From contig JANMHB010000179.1 of assembly GCA_031374935.1 (NCBI GenBank), positions 30,127 to 94,126 on the forward strand: a stretch of DNA of 64,000 nt, written 5' to 3'. The stretch is from JACMLX01 sp031374935. Lineage in GTDB: Bacteria > Gemmatimonadota > Gemmatimonadetes > Gemmatimonadales > Gemmatimonadaceae. The position numbers were made by a program, and so were the translations under genes. Every line of letters starts with the position of its first letter. The stretch's first letter is position 1. The notes beneath the pieces are model-generated. The model did no database searches. It saw only the letters and a program-made list of their open reading frames with translations, and was not told the DNA's origin. Shown here one piece after another: positions 18,025 to 26,265 of this stretch.

Positions 18025-18047
18025 CACCCTTGGGCAAGATCACACAA

Positions 18048-18083
18048 GGCTCCCTCCGCGCGCGGAGGGGGCCTTCTCGTTTT
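18048..18083 (+). terminator. Rho-independent terminator of the ilv-leu attenuator
   Basis: GGCTCCCTCCGC (18048-18059) and GCGGAGGGGGCC (18062-18073) pair throughout, with one G-U pair. A realistic form is a 10-bp stem with a GCGCGC loop. It is followed by the U-rich tail TTCTCGTTTT (18074-18083). It ends 10 nt before the ilvB ATG, the position expected for an attenuator terminator. Confidence 0.8.
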
Positions 18084-18093
18084 CCCAGCCCCC

Positions 18094-19920
18094 ATGCCAC
18101 ACAGCATCAGCAGCACCGATCGTGACCGTACAACCGATGCCGCGCCGTCGCGTGATGTTTCGACGACGTCGCGCACCGGCGCGCAAGTGATGTGCGAAGC
18201 GCTGATTCGCGAGAATGTGTCGACACTGTTCGGCATTCCGGGCGGCTGCATCATGCCGTTCTACCATGCGATGTGGGAGTATCGGGCACGGTTGCGCCAT
18301 GTGCTGTGCCGGCACGAGCAGGGGGCCGGCCACGCCGCCGAGGGCTACGCCCGTGCGACGGGACAGGTTGGTGTGTGCGTCGGGACCAGCGGTCCTGGTG
18401 CGACGAATCTCGTCACCCCGATCGCTGATGCCTGGATGGACGGCACGCCGCTGATCGCGATCACCGGGCAGGTGCCGAGTGCACTGCTGGGCACCGATGC
18501 GTTTCAGGAAACGGACATCACCGGCATCACGGTGCCGATCACGAAGCACAACTATCTGGTCACGGACGCCCGCGACCTGCCGCGTGTCTTTCGTGAGGCC
18601 TTTCACATCGCCCGAACCGGACGACCGGGGCCGGTGCTGATCGACATCACCAAGGACGCCCAGCTGGCGCGGATCGTTCCGGAATGGGACACGCCGATGG
18701 ATCTGCCGGGCTACACGCCGATGTCGGCGCGGCAGGATGTGGATCAGCGCGCGGTGCGCGCGGCGGCACAGCTGCTGCAATCGGCAACCCGGCCGGTGAT
18801 CCTGGCGGGCAACGGCGTCATTCAGTCCGGCGCCACGCGCGAACTGCGTGCACTGGCCGAGCAGACCGGCATTCCGGTGATCACGACGCTGCATGGCCTG
18901 GGTGCGATGCCACACGATCACCCGCTGGCCCTCGGCATGCCGGGCATGCATGGCTGGGTGCACGTGAACCGCGCGATTCAGGCCTGCGACGTGCTGTTGA
19001 ACGTGGGCAGCCGCTTCGATGACCGGGTGACCGGCAAGGCCAGTTCCTTCGCCCCGCAGGCGAAGATCATTCACATCGACATCGACCCGGCGGAGATCGG
19101 CAAACTGGTCCGCACCGATGTGGCGATCGTCGCCGACTGCAAGCCGGCGTTGCGCTCGATCACGGTGGCCATGGCACACGGCAGCAGCGTCGCGCGGCAG
19201 GCGTGGATGCATGAAATCATCGCCATGCGCGATGCCCATCTGCCGCGCCAGGCGTACACGCGTCGCGAGCGTACCGCGCCGCTGATGCCGCACGATGTGT
19301 TCGATGCCATGAATCGTGCGTTCAAGCGCCGCAGCGACTGGCGCGTGGTGACCGACGTCGGCCAGCACCAGATGTGGGCTGCGCAGTTGCTGGACTGGAG
19401 TCGCCCGCGCACCCACATCACCAGCGGCGGCGCCGGCACCATGGGCTTCTCGCTGCCGGCCGCGATGGGCGCCGCGATCGCTGATCCCGAGAAGACCGTC
19501 TGGGTGGTGGTGGGTGACGGCGGCTTTCAGATGACGAACTGCGAACTGGCCACGATCGCGCAGGAAGGGCTCAGCAACCTGAAGGTCGCCGTGATTAACA
19601 ACGGCTACCTCGGCATGGTGCGGCAGTGGCAGCAGTTGTTCGAGGGCAAGCGCTACAGTGGCACGCCACTCACCGGACCGGACTTCGCCCTGCTGGCGCA
19701 AGCGCACGGCCTGCGCGGGCTGCGTGTCGAGCATGCGGACGATGCCGATGCGGCAATCGTCGCGGCCTGGAAGCACAACGGCTGCGTCGTGATCGACTTC
19801 CGGGTCGAACGCGAGGCGAACGTGTTCCCGATTGTTCCTGCCGGTCGTGCGATCGGCGAAATGATGATGTCTGCCCCTGCAACACCGGTTGTTCCTTCTT
19901 CATCCTCCACCAAGGTCTGA
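18094..19920 (+). CDS. ilvB: Acetolactate synthase, large (catalytic) subunit
   Basis: 608 aa ThDP enzyme that condenses pyruvate with pyruvate or 2-ketobutyrate, the first common step of Val/Leu/Ile synthesis. The N-terminal domain has FGIPGGCIMPFYHAM and HEQGAGHAAEGYARA with the catalytic Glu; the central domain is FAD/NAD-like. The C-terminal domain has the ThDP motif GDGGFQMTNCELATIA...NNGYLGMVRQ. An N-terminal tail of ~30 Ser/Thr-rich residues precedes the fold. The 10 nt before the ATG (CCCAGCCCCC) hold no Shine-Dalgarno, which is odd for a metabolic gene. Expression depends on read-through of the terminator just upstream. First gene of the ilvBNC-leuACDB operon. Confidence 0.97.
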   Translation: MPHSISSTDRDRTTDAAPSRDVSTTSRTGAQVMCEALIRENVSTLFGIPGGCIMPFYHAMWEYRARLRHVLCRHEQGAGHAAEGYARATGQVGVCVGTSGPGATNLVTPIADAWMDGTPLIAITGQVPSALLGTDAFQETDITGITVPITKHNYLVTDARDLPRVFREAFHIARTGRPGPVLIDITKDAQLARIVPEWDTPMDLPGYTPMSARQDVDQRAVRAAAQLLQSATRPVILAGNGVIQSGATRELRALAEQTGIPVITTLHGLGAMPHDHPLALGMPGMHGWVHVNRAIQACDVLLNVGSRFDDRVTGKASSFAPQAKIIHIDIDPAEIGKLVRTDVAIVADCKPALRSITVAMAHGSSVARQAWMHEIIAMRDAHLPRQAYTRRERTAPLMPHDVFDAMNRAFKRRSDWRVVTDVGQHQMWAAQLLDWSRPRTHITSGGAGTMGFSLPAAMGAAIADPEKTVWVVVGDGGFQMTNCELATIAQEGLSNLKVAVINNGYLGMVRQWQQLFEGKRYSGTPLTGPDFALLAQAHGLRGLRVEHADDADAAIVAAWKHNGCVVIDFRVEREANVFPIVPAGRAIGEMMMSAPATPVVPSSSSTKV

Positions 19921-19925
19921 CCCCG

Positions 19926-20477
19926 ATGGCACAGCATACTCTGATCGCTCTGTTGCAGGACCGCGCCGGCGTCCTGCACCGTACCGTCACCTTGCTGCGT
20001 CGTCGCGGCTTCAACATCGCATCGCTGGCGGTTGGTCGCAGCGAAGTGCCCGGCATCAGCCGCATGACATTGGTGGTCGATGCGACCGATGCCAGTCAGG
20101 TGGTGATGCAGCTCGATCGTCTGGTTGAGGTCATCGGTGTCACCGACGTGACCAACGAGAAGGCCGTGCAGCGCGAAACGGCGCTGGCCAAGATCGTCTC
20201 GTCGCCGACGCGACTGGCGGAGCTGGTCGATGTCGTCACCGGCTATGGCGCGCGCGTGCTGGATCTGACCGAGGAGGAGCTGATCGTGCAGATCACCGAT
20301 ACGCCGGAGCGTGTCGAGGAGTTCATCAGCATGATCCGTCCCGAGGGATTGGCGGAGCTGATGCGCACGGGTCGGCTGGCCATGATGCGCGGCCGCACTC
20401 CAAAGAAGCTCGAGGCACCGGCGCACTACCGTGCACAGGCTGACGGCGCGCCGGCGGATGAGGAGGTGGCGGCATGA
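19926..20477 (+). CDS. ilvN: Acetolactate synthase, small (regulatory) subunit
   Basis: 183 aa from the ATG at 19926, five nt after the ilvB stop; a longer in-frame opening overlapping ilvB is a shadow. The N-terminal ACT domain is clear (HTLIALLQDRAGVLHRTVTL, then RRRGFNIASLAVGRSE), and the C-terminal half matches the ALS small subunit (LAKIVSSPTRLAELVDVV, EEFISMIRPEGLAELMRTG). It activates IlvB and confers valine feedback inhibition in the family. The stop overlaps the ilvC start as ATGA. Confidence 0.96.
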   Translation: MAQHTLIALLQDRAGVLHRTVTLLRRRGFNIASLAVGRSEVPGISRMTLVVDATDASQVVMQLDRLVEVIGVTDVTNEKAVQRETALAKIVSSPTRLAELVDVVTGYGARVLDLTEEELIVQITDTPERVEEFISMIRPEGLAELMRTGRLAMMRGRTPKKLEAPAHYRAQADGAPADEEVAA

Positions 20478-21541
20478 CGCGCGTCTACTATGACCACGAT
20501 GCCGACGCGACGCGGCTGAAGGACCGACCGATCGCGATCATCGGGTATGGCAGCCAGGGGCACGCACATGCGCTGAATCTCAAGGAGAGTGGGTGCGATG
20601 TGCGCGTCGGGCTGCGTCGCGGTTCAAAGAGCTGGGCTGCAGCGGAGGCGGCTGGCCTTCGGGTGCGCACCGTGGCCGACGCAGCCGCCGAAGCGCAGCT
20701 GATCATGATCCTCGCCCCCGATACGGAACAGAAGTCGATCTACGAACGTGACGTCGCACCCTCGATGACGGCGGGCAAGACCCTGTTGTTTGCCCACGGC
20801 TTCAACATCCACTTCAAGCTGATCGATCCGCCGCCAGGCGTCGACGTGGCGCTCATCGCGCCAAAATCACCCGGGCATCGCGTGCGGGAGCTGTATGTGG
20901 ATGGTGGTGGTGTGCCGGGATTGATCGCCGTGCATGTCGATGCGACAGGCGCCGCGCGCGCCGACGCATTGGCCTACGCGCGCGCCATCGGCTGCACGCG
21001 GGCCGGTGTGATCGAGACGTCCTTCGCCGAGGAGACGGAGACGGACCTGTTCGGCGAGCAGGCGGTCCTCTGCGGTGGGGTATCGGCGCTGGTGAAGGCG
21101 GGTTTCGAGACACTCACGGAAGCGGGCTACCAGCCGGAGATGGCGTACTTCGAATGCCTGCACGAACTGAAGCTGATCGTCGACCTGATGTATCAGGGTG
21201 GCCTGAACTACATGCGCTACTCGGTCTCGGACACGGCGGAGTACGGCGACTACACGGCAGGGCCGCGGATCGTGACGTCCGAGACGAAAGCCGAGATGAA
21301 GAAGATCCTGGGCGAGATTCGCGATGGCACCTTCGCCCGCAACTGGGTGGCGGAGAACGCGGCTGGTCGCCCGAATTTCACCGCCGCCCGGCGCGCTGAC
21401 ACGGAGCATCCGATCGAGCAGGTGGGCGTGAGGCTTCGCGAGTTGATGCCATTCCTGCACGCGAAGGTCATCCGGCCCGATGTGGGTGCCGTTGATCGGA
21501 CAGCCGTCGCGTCCGCCGCCGACGCCACAGGGTCGGTATGA
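20474..21541 (+). CDS. ilvC: Ketol-acid reductoisomerase (class I)
   Basis: 355 aa. It converts acetolactate or acetohydroxybutyrate to the dihydroxy acids with NADPH and Mg2+. The Rossmann motif IIGYGSQGHAHALNLKESG is followed by LRRGSKSW; Arg and Ser after strand 2 point to NADPH. The active-site region has APKSPGHRVRELY, and the C-terminal knotted domain has EETETDLFGEQAVLCGG and FECLHELKLIVDLMYQGG with the metal-binding Asp/Glu residues. The length fits class I, with a short extra C-terminus. It overlaps ilvN (ATGA) and leuA (4 nt), so it is translationally coupled in the operon. Confidence 0.97.
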   Translation: MTRVYYDHDADATRLKDRPIAIIGYGSQGHAHALNLKESGCDVRVGLRRGSKSWAAAEAAGLRVRTVADAAAEAQLIMILAPDTEQKSIYERDVAPSMTAGKTLLFAHGFNIHFKLIDPPPGVDVALIAPKSPGHRVRELYVDGGGVPGLIAVHVDATGAARADALAYARAIGCTRAGVIETSFAEETETDLFGEQAVLCGGVSALVKAGFETLTEAGYQPEMAYFECLHELKLIVDLMYQGGLNYMRYSVSDTAEYGDYTAGPRIVTSETKAEMKKILGEIRDGTFARNWVAENAAGRPNFTAARRADTEHPIEQVGVRLRELMPFLHAKVIRPDVGAVDRTAVASAADATGSV

Positions 21542-23142
21542 ACGACGACATCGTACGAATTTTCGACACGACGCTGCGCGACGGCGAGCAGGCCCCGGGT
21601 TGCTCGATGACGGTGGAAGAAAAACGGCAGGTTGCGCGGCAACTCGCCCGGTTGGGTGTGGATGTGATCGAGGCCGGTTTTCCCGCGGCCTCGCCCGGTG
21701 ACTGGGATGCGGTGCGGGCGATTGCCGAGGATGCGCAGGCATGGCCGGAGACGCCGATCATCTGCGGACTGGCCCGTGCGACGCGAAAGGACATCGAGGC
21801 GGCCGCTTCGGCGCTGGCGGTCGCGCCGCGACGCCGGATCCACACCTTTCTCGCCACCTCCGATGTGCACCTGAAGTACAAGTTGCAGATGAGCCGCGAG
21901 CAAGTGATAGCCCGAGTGAGCGAGATGGTGGCGTACGCCGCATCGTTCGTCGAGGATGTGGAGTTTTCGCCGGAGGATGCGTCACGCAGTGACGTGGCGT
22001 TCCTGCACGAGGTCCTGCGAGCCGCCATCGATGCCGGCGCCACCACGCTCAACATCCCCGACACGGTCGGCTATGCGACGCCCGACGAATATTTCGCGCT
22101 GATCAGCGGTATTCGCACCGAAGTGGTCGGCGACCGCGCCGTCACGATCTCCACGCACTGCCATGACGACCTCGGCCTCGCGGTGGCGAATTCGCTGGCG
22201 GGCATCCAGGCTGGTGCGCGGCAGATCGAATGCACGATCAATGGACTCGGCGAACGGGCCGGGAACGCGGCCCTCGAGGAAGTGGTGATGGCCCTGCGCA
22301 CACGACGCGCCCGCTATGGCGTCGACACGAGGTTGCGCACCGAGGAGATCGGGCGTGCGTCACGTCTCGTGTCACGCTGCACGGGCGTGCGCGTGCCACC
22401 GAACAAGGCGATCGTGGGTGCGAATGCCTTCGCGCATGAAGCGGGTATTCACCAGGATGGCATGCTGAAGCATCGCGACACCTACGAGATCATGCATGCC
22501 GAACATGTGGGCCTCGAGGGCGGTCGGCTGGTGCTGGGCAAGCACTCCGGTCGCGCCGCGCTGCGCGCGCACCTGGCAACGCTGGGGCATGTGCTGCAGG
22601 ATGCCGAGTGTGACGCGGTGTTCGCCAGATTCAAGGAGGTGGCCGATCGGAAGAAGATCGTCGATGACCGCGAGCTCGAGGTCATCGTCGCGGGAGAGAC
22701 GCACCGTGGGGCAGAAACCTGGCACCTCGAACTGGTGCAGGTCTCGTGTGGCACACACGCCATTCCAACGGCGACCGTGAAACTGCGCGGTCCGGACAAC
22801 CGGGAATTGATCGCGGCGGCTCAGGGTGACGGGCCGGTGGATGCCGTCTGCCGTGCCATCAACGAGTGTGTGGGTGACATCGGTGAGCTGATCGAGTTCG
22901 CCGTCGACGCCGCGGCCGAGGGGATCAATGCGGTCGGAGGCGTATCGATCCGGCTGCGCGAACGTGGCGAGCAGGATGCCGACGGCGAGTCGATCGCGCA
23001 CGATGATTCGCCGAAAGTGACGGCCAGCGGGTTTGGCGTGCACACGGACATCATCGTCGCGACTGCGGAGGCGTACGTGGCGGCAGTGAACAGCCTGATT
23101 CGTACCCGCGCGCGTCGGATGGTAGCCGAGGTGGCGGCATGA
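21538..23142 (+). CDS. leuA: 2-isopropylmalate synthase
   Basis: 534 aa. It condenses 2-ketoisovalerate with acetyl-CoA, the committed leucine step. The TIM-barrel opening is FDTTLRDGEQAPGCSMT, the metal site STHCHDDLGLAVANSLAG, followed by INGLGERAGNAALEEVVMAL and HEAGIHQDGMLKH. The C-terminal ~130 residues form the LeuA dimerisation/leucine-feedback domain (GGVSIRLRERG; FGVHTDIIVATAEAYVAAVN). It starts 4 nt inside ilvC (ATGA) and ends overlapping leuC by 4 nt. Confidence 0.97.
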   Translation: MNDDIVRIFDTTLRDGEQAPGCSMTVEEKRQVARQLARLGVDVIEAGFPAASPGDWDAVRAIAEDAQAWPETPIICGLARATRKDIEAAASALAVAPRRRIHTFLATSDVHLKYKLQMSREQVIARVSEMVAYAASFVEDVEFSPEDASRSDVAFLHEVLRAAIDAGATTLNIPDTVGYATPDEYFALISGIRTEVVGDRAVTISTHCHDDLGLAVANSLAGIQAGARQIECTINGLGERAGNAALEEVVMALRTRRARYGVDTRLRTEEIGRASRLVSRCTGVRVPPNKAIVGANAFAHEAGIHQDGMLKHRDTYEIMHAEHVGLEGGRLVLGKHSGRAALRAHLATLGHVLQDAECDAVFARFKEVADRKKIVDDRELEVIVAGETHRGAETWHLELVQVSCGTHAIPTATVKLRGPDNRELIAAAQGDGPVDAVCRAINECVGDIGELIEFAVDAAAEGINAVGGVSIRLRERGEQDADGESIAHDDSPKVTASGFGVHTDIIVATAEAYVAAVNSLIRTRARRMVAEVAA

Positions 23143-24542
23143 GCACGCCGCGGACGCTCTTCGAGAAGGTGTGGGACGCACATGTGGTGCGCGACGGAGG
23201 TGGCGATGCGCCATCGGTGCTCTACGTCGATCTGCACCTGGTGCACGAAGTCACGTCACCGCAGGCGTTCACGGTGCTGCGGGAGCGCGGCCTCAAGGTG
23301 CGCCGCCCCGATCGCACCATGGCGACGATGGATCACTCGACGCCGACGATTGCCACCGGCGGCCGGATCACGGTGCTCGATCCCGCGGCCGGCCGCCAAC
23401 TCGATGCGCTGGCTGCGAGTTGCGCCGAACACGACATTCCGCTGTATGGACTCGGTGACGATCGACGAGGGATCGTGCACGTGATCGGCCCCGAACTCGG
23501 CCGGACGCAACCGGGCATGACGGTCGTGTGTGGCGACAGCCATACCAGCACCCACGGGGCATTTGGCGCGCTGGCGTTCGGAATCGGCACCAGCGAGGTG
23601 GGTCATGTGCTGGCCACGCAGTGTCTGCTCCAGTCGAAACCGAAGACGATGGAAGTGCGCGTCGATGGTCGGCTGCGCCCGGGCGTATCGGCCAAGGACA
23701 TGATTCTCGCGATCATCGCGCAGATCGGTGTCGGCGGCGGTACGGGTCACGTGATCGAGTATCGCGGCTCGGCGATCCAGTCCCTCGACATGGAGGGGCG
23801 GATGACGGTGTGCAACATGAGTATCGAGGCCGGTGCGCGGGCGGGAATGATCGCCCCCGACATGACCACCTATGCCTGGCTGGCCGGTCGCGATCAGGCA
23901 CCCAGTGGCGATGCATGGCGCGATGCGATGGGTCGGTGGCATGAACTGGCGACGGACGACGGGGCGACGTTCGACCGGAGCGTGGTGCTCGATGCATCGG
24001 GGATCTCGCCGATGATCACCTGGGGCACGAATCCGGGCATGGCGATTCCGGTGGACGGCCATGTGCCGAGTGCAAGTGAGGCACCGGAACTGTCGAACGA
24101 ACGCGCCCTGGCCTACATGGGGCTCACCCCCGGTCAGAGCCTGCTCGGTCAGCCGGTGGACGTCGTGTTCGTCGGCAGTTGCACCAACGGTCGCCTCGAC
24201 GATCTGCGGGCAGCGGCGGGGGTGATGAGGGGGCGGCGGGTCGCCGCGAACACACGAATGCTCGTGGTGCCCGGGTCGCAGCGCGTGAAGCGCGACGCCG
24301 AACGGGAGGGGTTGGCGGACATCTTCCGCGCGGCCGGTGCCGAGTGGCGCGAAAGCGGGTGTTCGATGTGCATCGCGATGAATGGCGATATGGTCGCAAG
24401 CGGACAATATGCCGTGAGCACCAGCAACCGTAATTTCGAAGGCAGGCAGGGGAAGGGGGCGCGGACGTTGCTCGCCTCGCCCCTCACGGCGGCGGCTTCG
24501 GCCGTGGCCGGCATGGTCGCTGATCCCCGGAGCCTGCTGTGA
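23139..24542 (+). CDS. leuC: 3-isopropylmalate dehydratase, large subunit
   Basis: 467 aa aconitase-family subunit that isomerises 2- to 3-isopropylmalate with a 4Fe-4S cluster. Visible motifs are MATMDHSTPT, GMTVVCGDSHTSTHGAFGAL, and the three cluster cysteines: Cys in VFVGSCTNGRLDDL and two in SGCSMCIAMNGD. The length matches bacterial LeuC. It begins inside the leuA stop (ATGA) and its TGA overlaps the leuD GTG start. Confidence 0.97.
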   Translation: MSTPRTLFEKVWDAHVVRDGGGDAPSVLYVDLHLVHEVTSPQAFTVLRERGLKVRRPDRTMATMDHSTPTIATGGRITVLDPAAGRQLDALAASCAEHDIPLYGLGDDRRGIVHVIGPELGRTQPGMTVVCGDSHTSTHGAFGALAFGIGTSEVGHVLATQCLLQSKPKTMEVRVDGRLRPGVSAKDMILAIIAQIGVGGGTGHVIEYRGSAIQSLDMEGRMTVCNMSIEAGARAGMIAPDMTTYAWLAGRDQAPSGDAWRDAMGRWHELATDDGATFDRSVVLDASGISPMITWGTNPGMAIPVDGHVPSASEAPELSNERALAYMGLTPGQSLLGQPVDVVFVGSCTNGRLDDLRAAAGVMRGRRVAANTRMLVVPGSQRVKRDAEREGLADIFRAAGAEWRESGCSMCIAMNGDMVASGQYAVSTSNRNFEGRQGKGARTLLASPLTAAASAVAGMVADPRSLL

Positions 24543-25132
24543 GCCAGCCATGGACACCGCTCTCGTCGCATACAGTGCTGGTGGCGCGAGACGATATCGA
24601 CACGGACCAGATCATCCCGGCGCGTTTCCTGACGACGACCAGTCGCAACGGACTTGGTACGCAGCTCTTCGCCGACTGGCGCTATCGCGCTGACGGAACG
24701 CCGAACGCTGCGTTCGAGCTCAACGCCGCGTCGGCCACCGGGGCACGGATTCTGGTCGGCGGCCGGAACTTCGGCTGTGGATCGAGCCGCGAGCACGCGC
24801 CGTGGGCGCTCACCGACTGGGGCTTCCGCGCCGTGATCGCGTCGTCCTTCGCCGATATCTTCCGCTCGAATGCCCACAAGAACGGCCTGCTGACGATTGC
24901 GCTGCCGGCGGCGACGTTGTTCGCAGCCCATGATGCGCTTCGGCGTGATCCGCAAGCCACGATCACGGTTGACTTGCCGTCGCAGCAGGTCGCGCTGCCG
25001 GGTGGTCGTGCCGTCCATTTCGACATCGATGGCTTCAGCAAGCGCTGTCTGATCGACGGATTGGACGAGCTGGGTGCGCTGCTGGCGGAGTTGCCGGCCA
25101 TTCGGGCATGGGAGGTGGCATGCGGGCATTGA
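24539..25132 (+). CDS. leuD: 3-isopropylmalate dehydratase, small subunit
   Basis: 197 aa swivel-domain partner of LeuC. The N-terminus carries the family block LVARDDIDTDQIIPARFL, and the middle the substrate-specificity motif GGRNFGCGSSREHAPWAL. It starts with GTG at 24539 overlapping the leuC TGA (GTGA). Its last 13 nt overlap the beginning of leuB. Confidence 0.96.
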   Translation: MSQPWTPLSSHTVLVARDDIDTDQIIPARFLTTTSRNGLGTQLFADWRYRADGTPNAAFELNAASATGARILVGGRNFGCGSSREHAPWALTDWGFRAVIASSFADIFRSNAHKNGLLTIALPAATLFAAHDALRRDPQATITVDLPSQQVALPGGRAVHFDIDGFSKRCLIDGLDELGALLAELPAIRAWEVACGH

Positions 25133-26265
25133 TCGCGGTGCTGCCCGGCGATGGCGTCGGTACCGAAGTCACGACGCAGGCCGTGCGGGTGCTGCAGGCG
25201 ATAGGCGAGCGTGGCGATCACGCGTTCGAGTTTCGCAATGCGCTGATCGGCGGCACGGCGATCGATGAGACCGGCGAGCCATTGCCCATCGCGACACGAC
25301 ACGTCGTCAAGGCGGCCGATGCCGTGCTGCTCGGTGCGGTCGGTGGCCCGAAATGGAGCGATCCCGCCGCGACCGTGCGCCCGGAACAAGGACTGCTCGG
25401 CCTGCGGGCGCTGCTCGGCGTCTACGCGAACATCCGTCCCGTGGCGGTCCATCCGGCGCTGGCGTCGTCGGCACCGCTCAAGCCCGAGCTGCTGCGCGGA
25501 GTGGACATCCTCTTCGTGCGGGAGCTGACGGGCGGATTGTACTTTGGCGAGAAGACGCATGACCGGGACGGGAGCGGGGCGTCCATACGGGCGTCGGACC
25601 TGTGCGTCTACAGCGCGGAAGAAGTGGAGCGTGTGGTGCGGATGGCGGCGCGTATCGCGCGCGGGCGGCGCGGCCGGTTGGTGTCGGTGGACAAGGCCAA
25701 TGTGCTGGCGACGTCTCGCCTCTGGCGTGAAGTGACCAGCCGGGTGATGCGGGACGAGTTCCCGGATGTGACGCTGTCGCACGCGCTGGTGGACTCGTTT
25801 GCCATGCACCTGATCACGGCTCCGTCGAGTTTCGATGTGGTGGTGACGGAGAATCTCTTTGGTGACATCCTCACCGACGAAGCAGCAGTCCTGGCCGGAT
25901 CGATCGGTGTGCTGCCATCCGCGTCGCTGGGCGAGGCGAGTACGGACGGTCTGCGGCGAGGGCTGTACGAGCCGATCCACGGGTCGGCGCCGGACATTGC
26001 CGGGCAGGGTACTGCCAATCCCGCCGGCGCGATCCTGAGCGCCGCGCTGCTGCTGCGGCATTCACTCGGGCTCGAGGACGATGCGGCGGCGGTCGAGGCG
26101 GCAGTCGCGGATGCAATCGGTGCCGGTCACCGCACGGCGGACTGCGTCGAGCCCGGGCAGTCCACGTGTTCGACGTCAGCCTTTGGTGATGCCGTGCTCG
26201 AACGACTTGCGATGCGCAATGAGTCCGTCGTCTCGCACCCTCACCGCGGTCCCGGGCCGAGGTAG
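25120..26265 (+). CDS. leuB: 3-isopropylmalate dehydrogenase
   Basis: 381 aa NAD-dependent decarboxylating dehydrogenase giving 2-ketoisocaproate. Motifs: VLPGDGVGTEVT, LGAVGGPKWSDP, FVRELTGGLYFGEKTH, DKANVLATSRLWREV with the catalytic Lys, ENLFGDILTDEAAVLAGSIG with metal-binding Asp, and YEPIHGSAPDIAGQGTANP. The ATG at 25120 has a strong GGGAGGTGGC Shine-Dalgarno just upstream, so the ATG at 25108 is rejected. The C-terminus extends ~25 residues past the usual end and overlaps the convergent S9 peptidase gene by 25 bp. Confidence 0.96.
   Translation: MRALIAVLPGDGVGTEVTTQAVRVLQAIGERGDHAFEFRNALIGGTAIDETGEPLPIATRHVVKAADAVLLGAVGGPKWSDPAATVRPEQGLLGLRALLGVYANIRPVAVHPALASSAPLKPELLRGVDILFVRELTGGLYFGEKTHDRDGSGASIRASDLCVYSAEEVERVVRMAARIARGRRGRLVSVDKANVLATSRLWREVTSRVMRDEFPDVTLSHALVDSFAMHLITAPSSFDVVVTENLFGDILTDEAAVLAGSIGVLPSASLGEASTDGLRRGLYEPIHGSAPDIAGQGTANPAGAILSAALLLRHSLGLEDDAAAVEAAVADAIGAGHRTADCVEPGQSTCSTSAFGDAVLERLAMRNESVVSHPHRGPGPR

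Noticed and set aside
18040..19776. Long open frame antisense to ilvB
   Set aside because: Shadow of a GC-rich gene; the sense frame has full acetolactate synthase motifs and the antisense product is Arg/His-rich without any family features.
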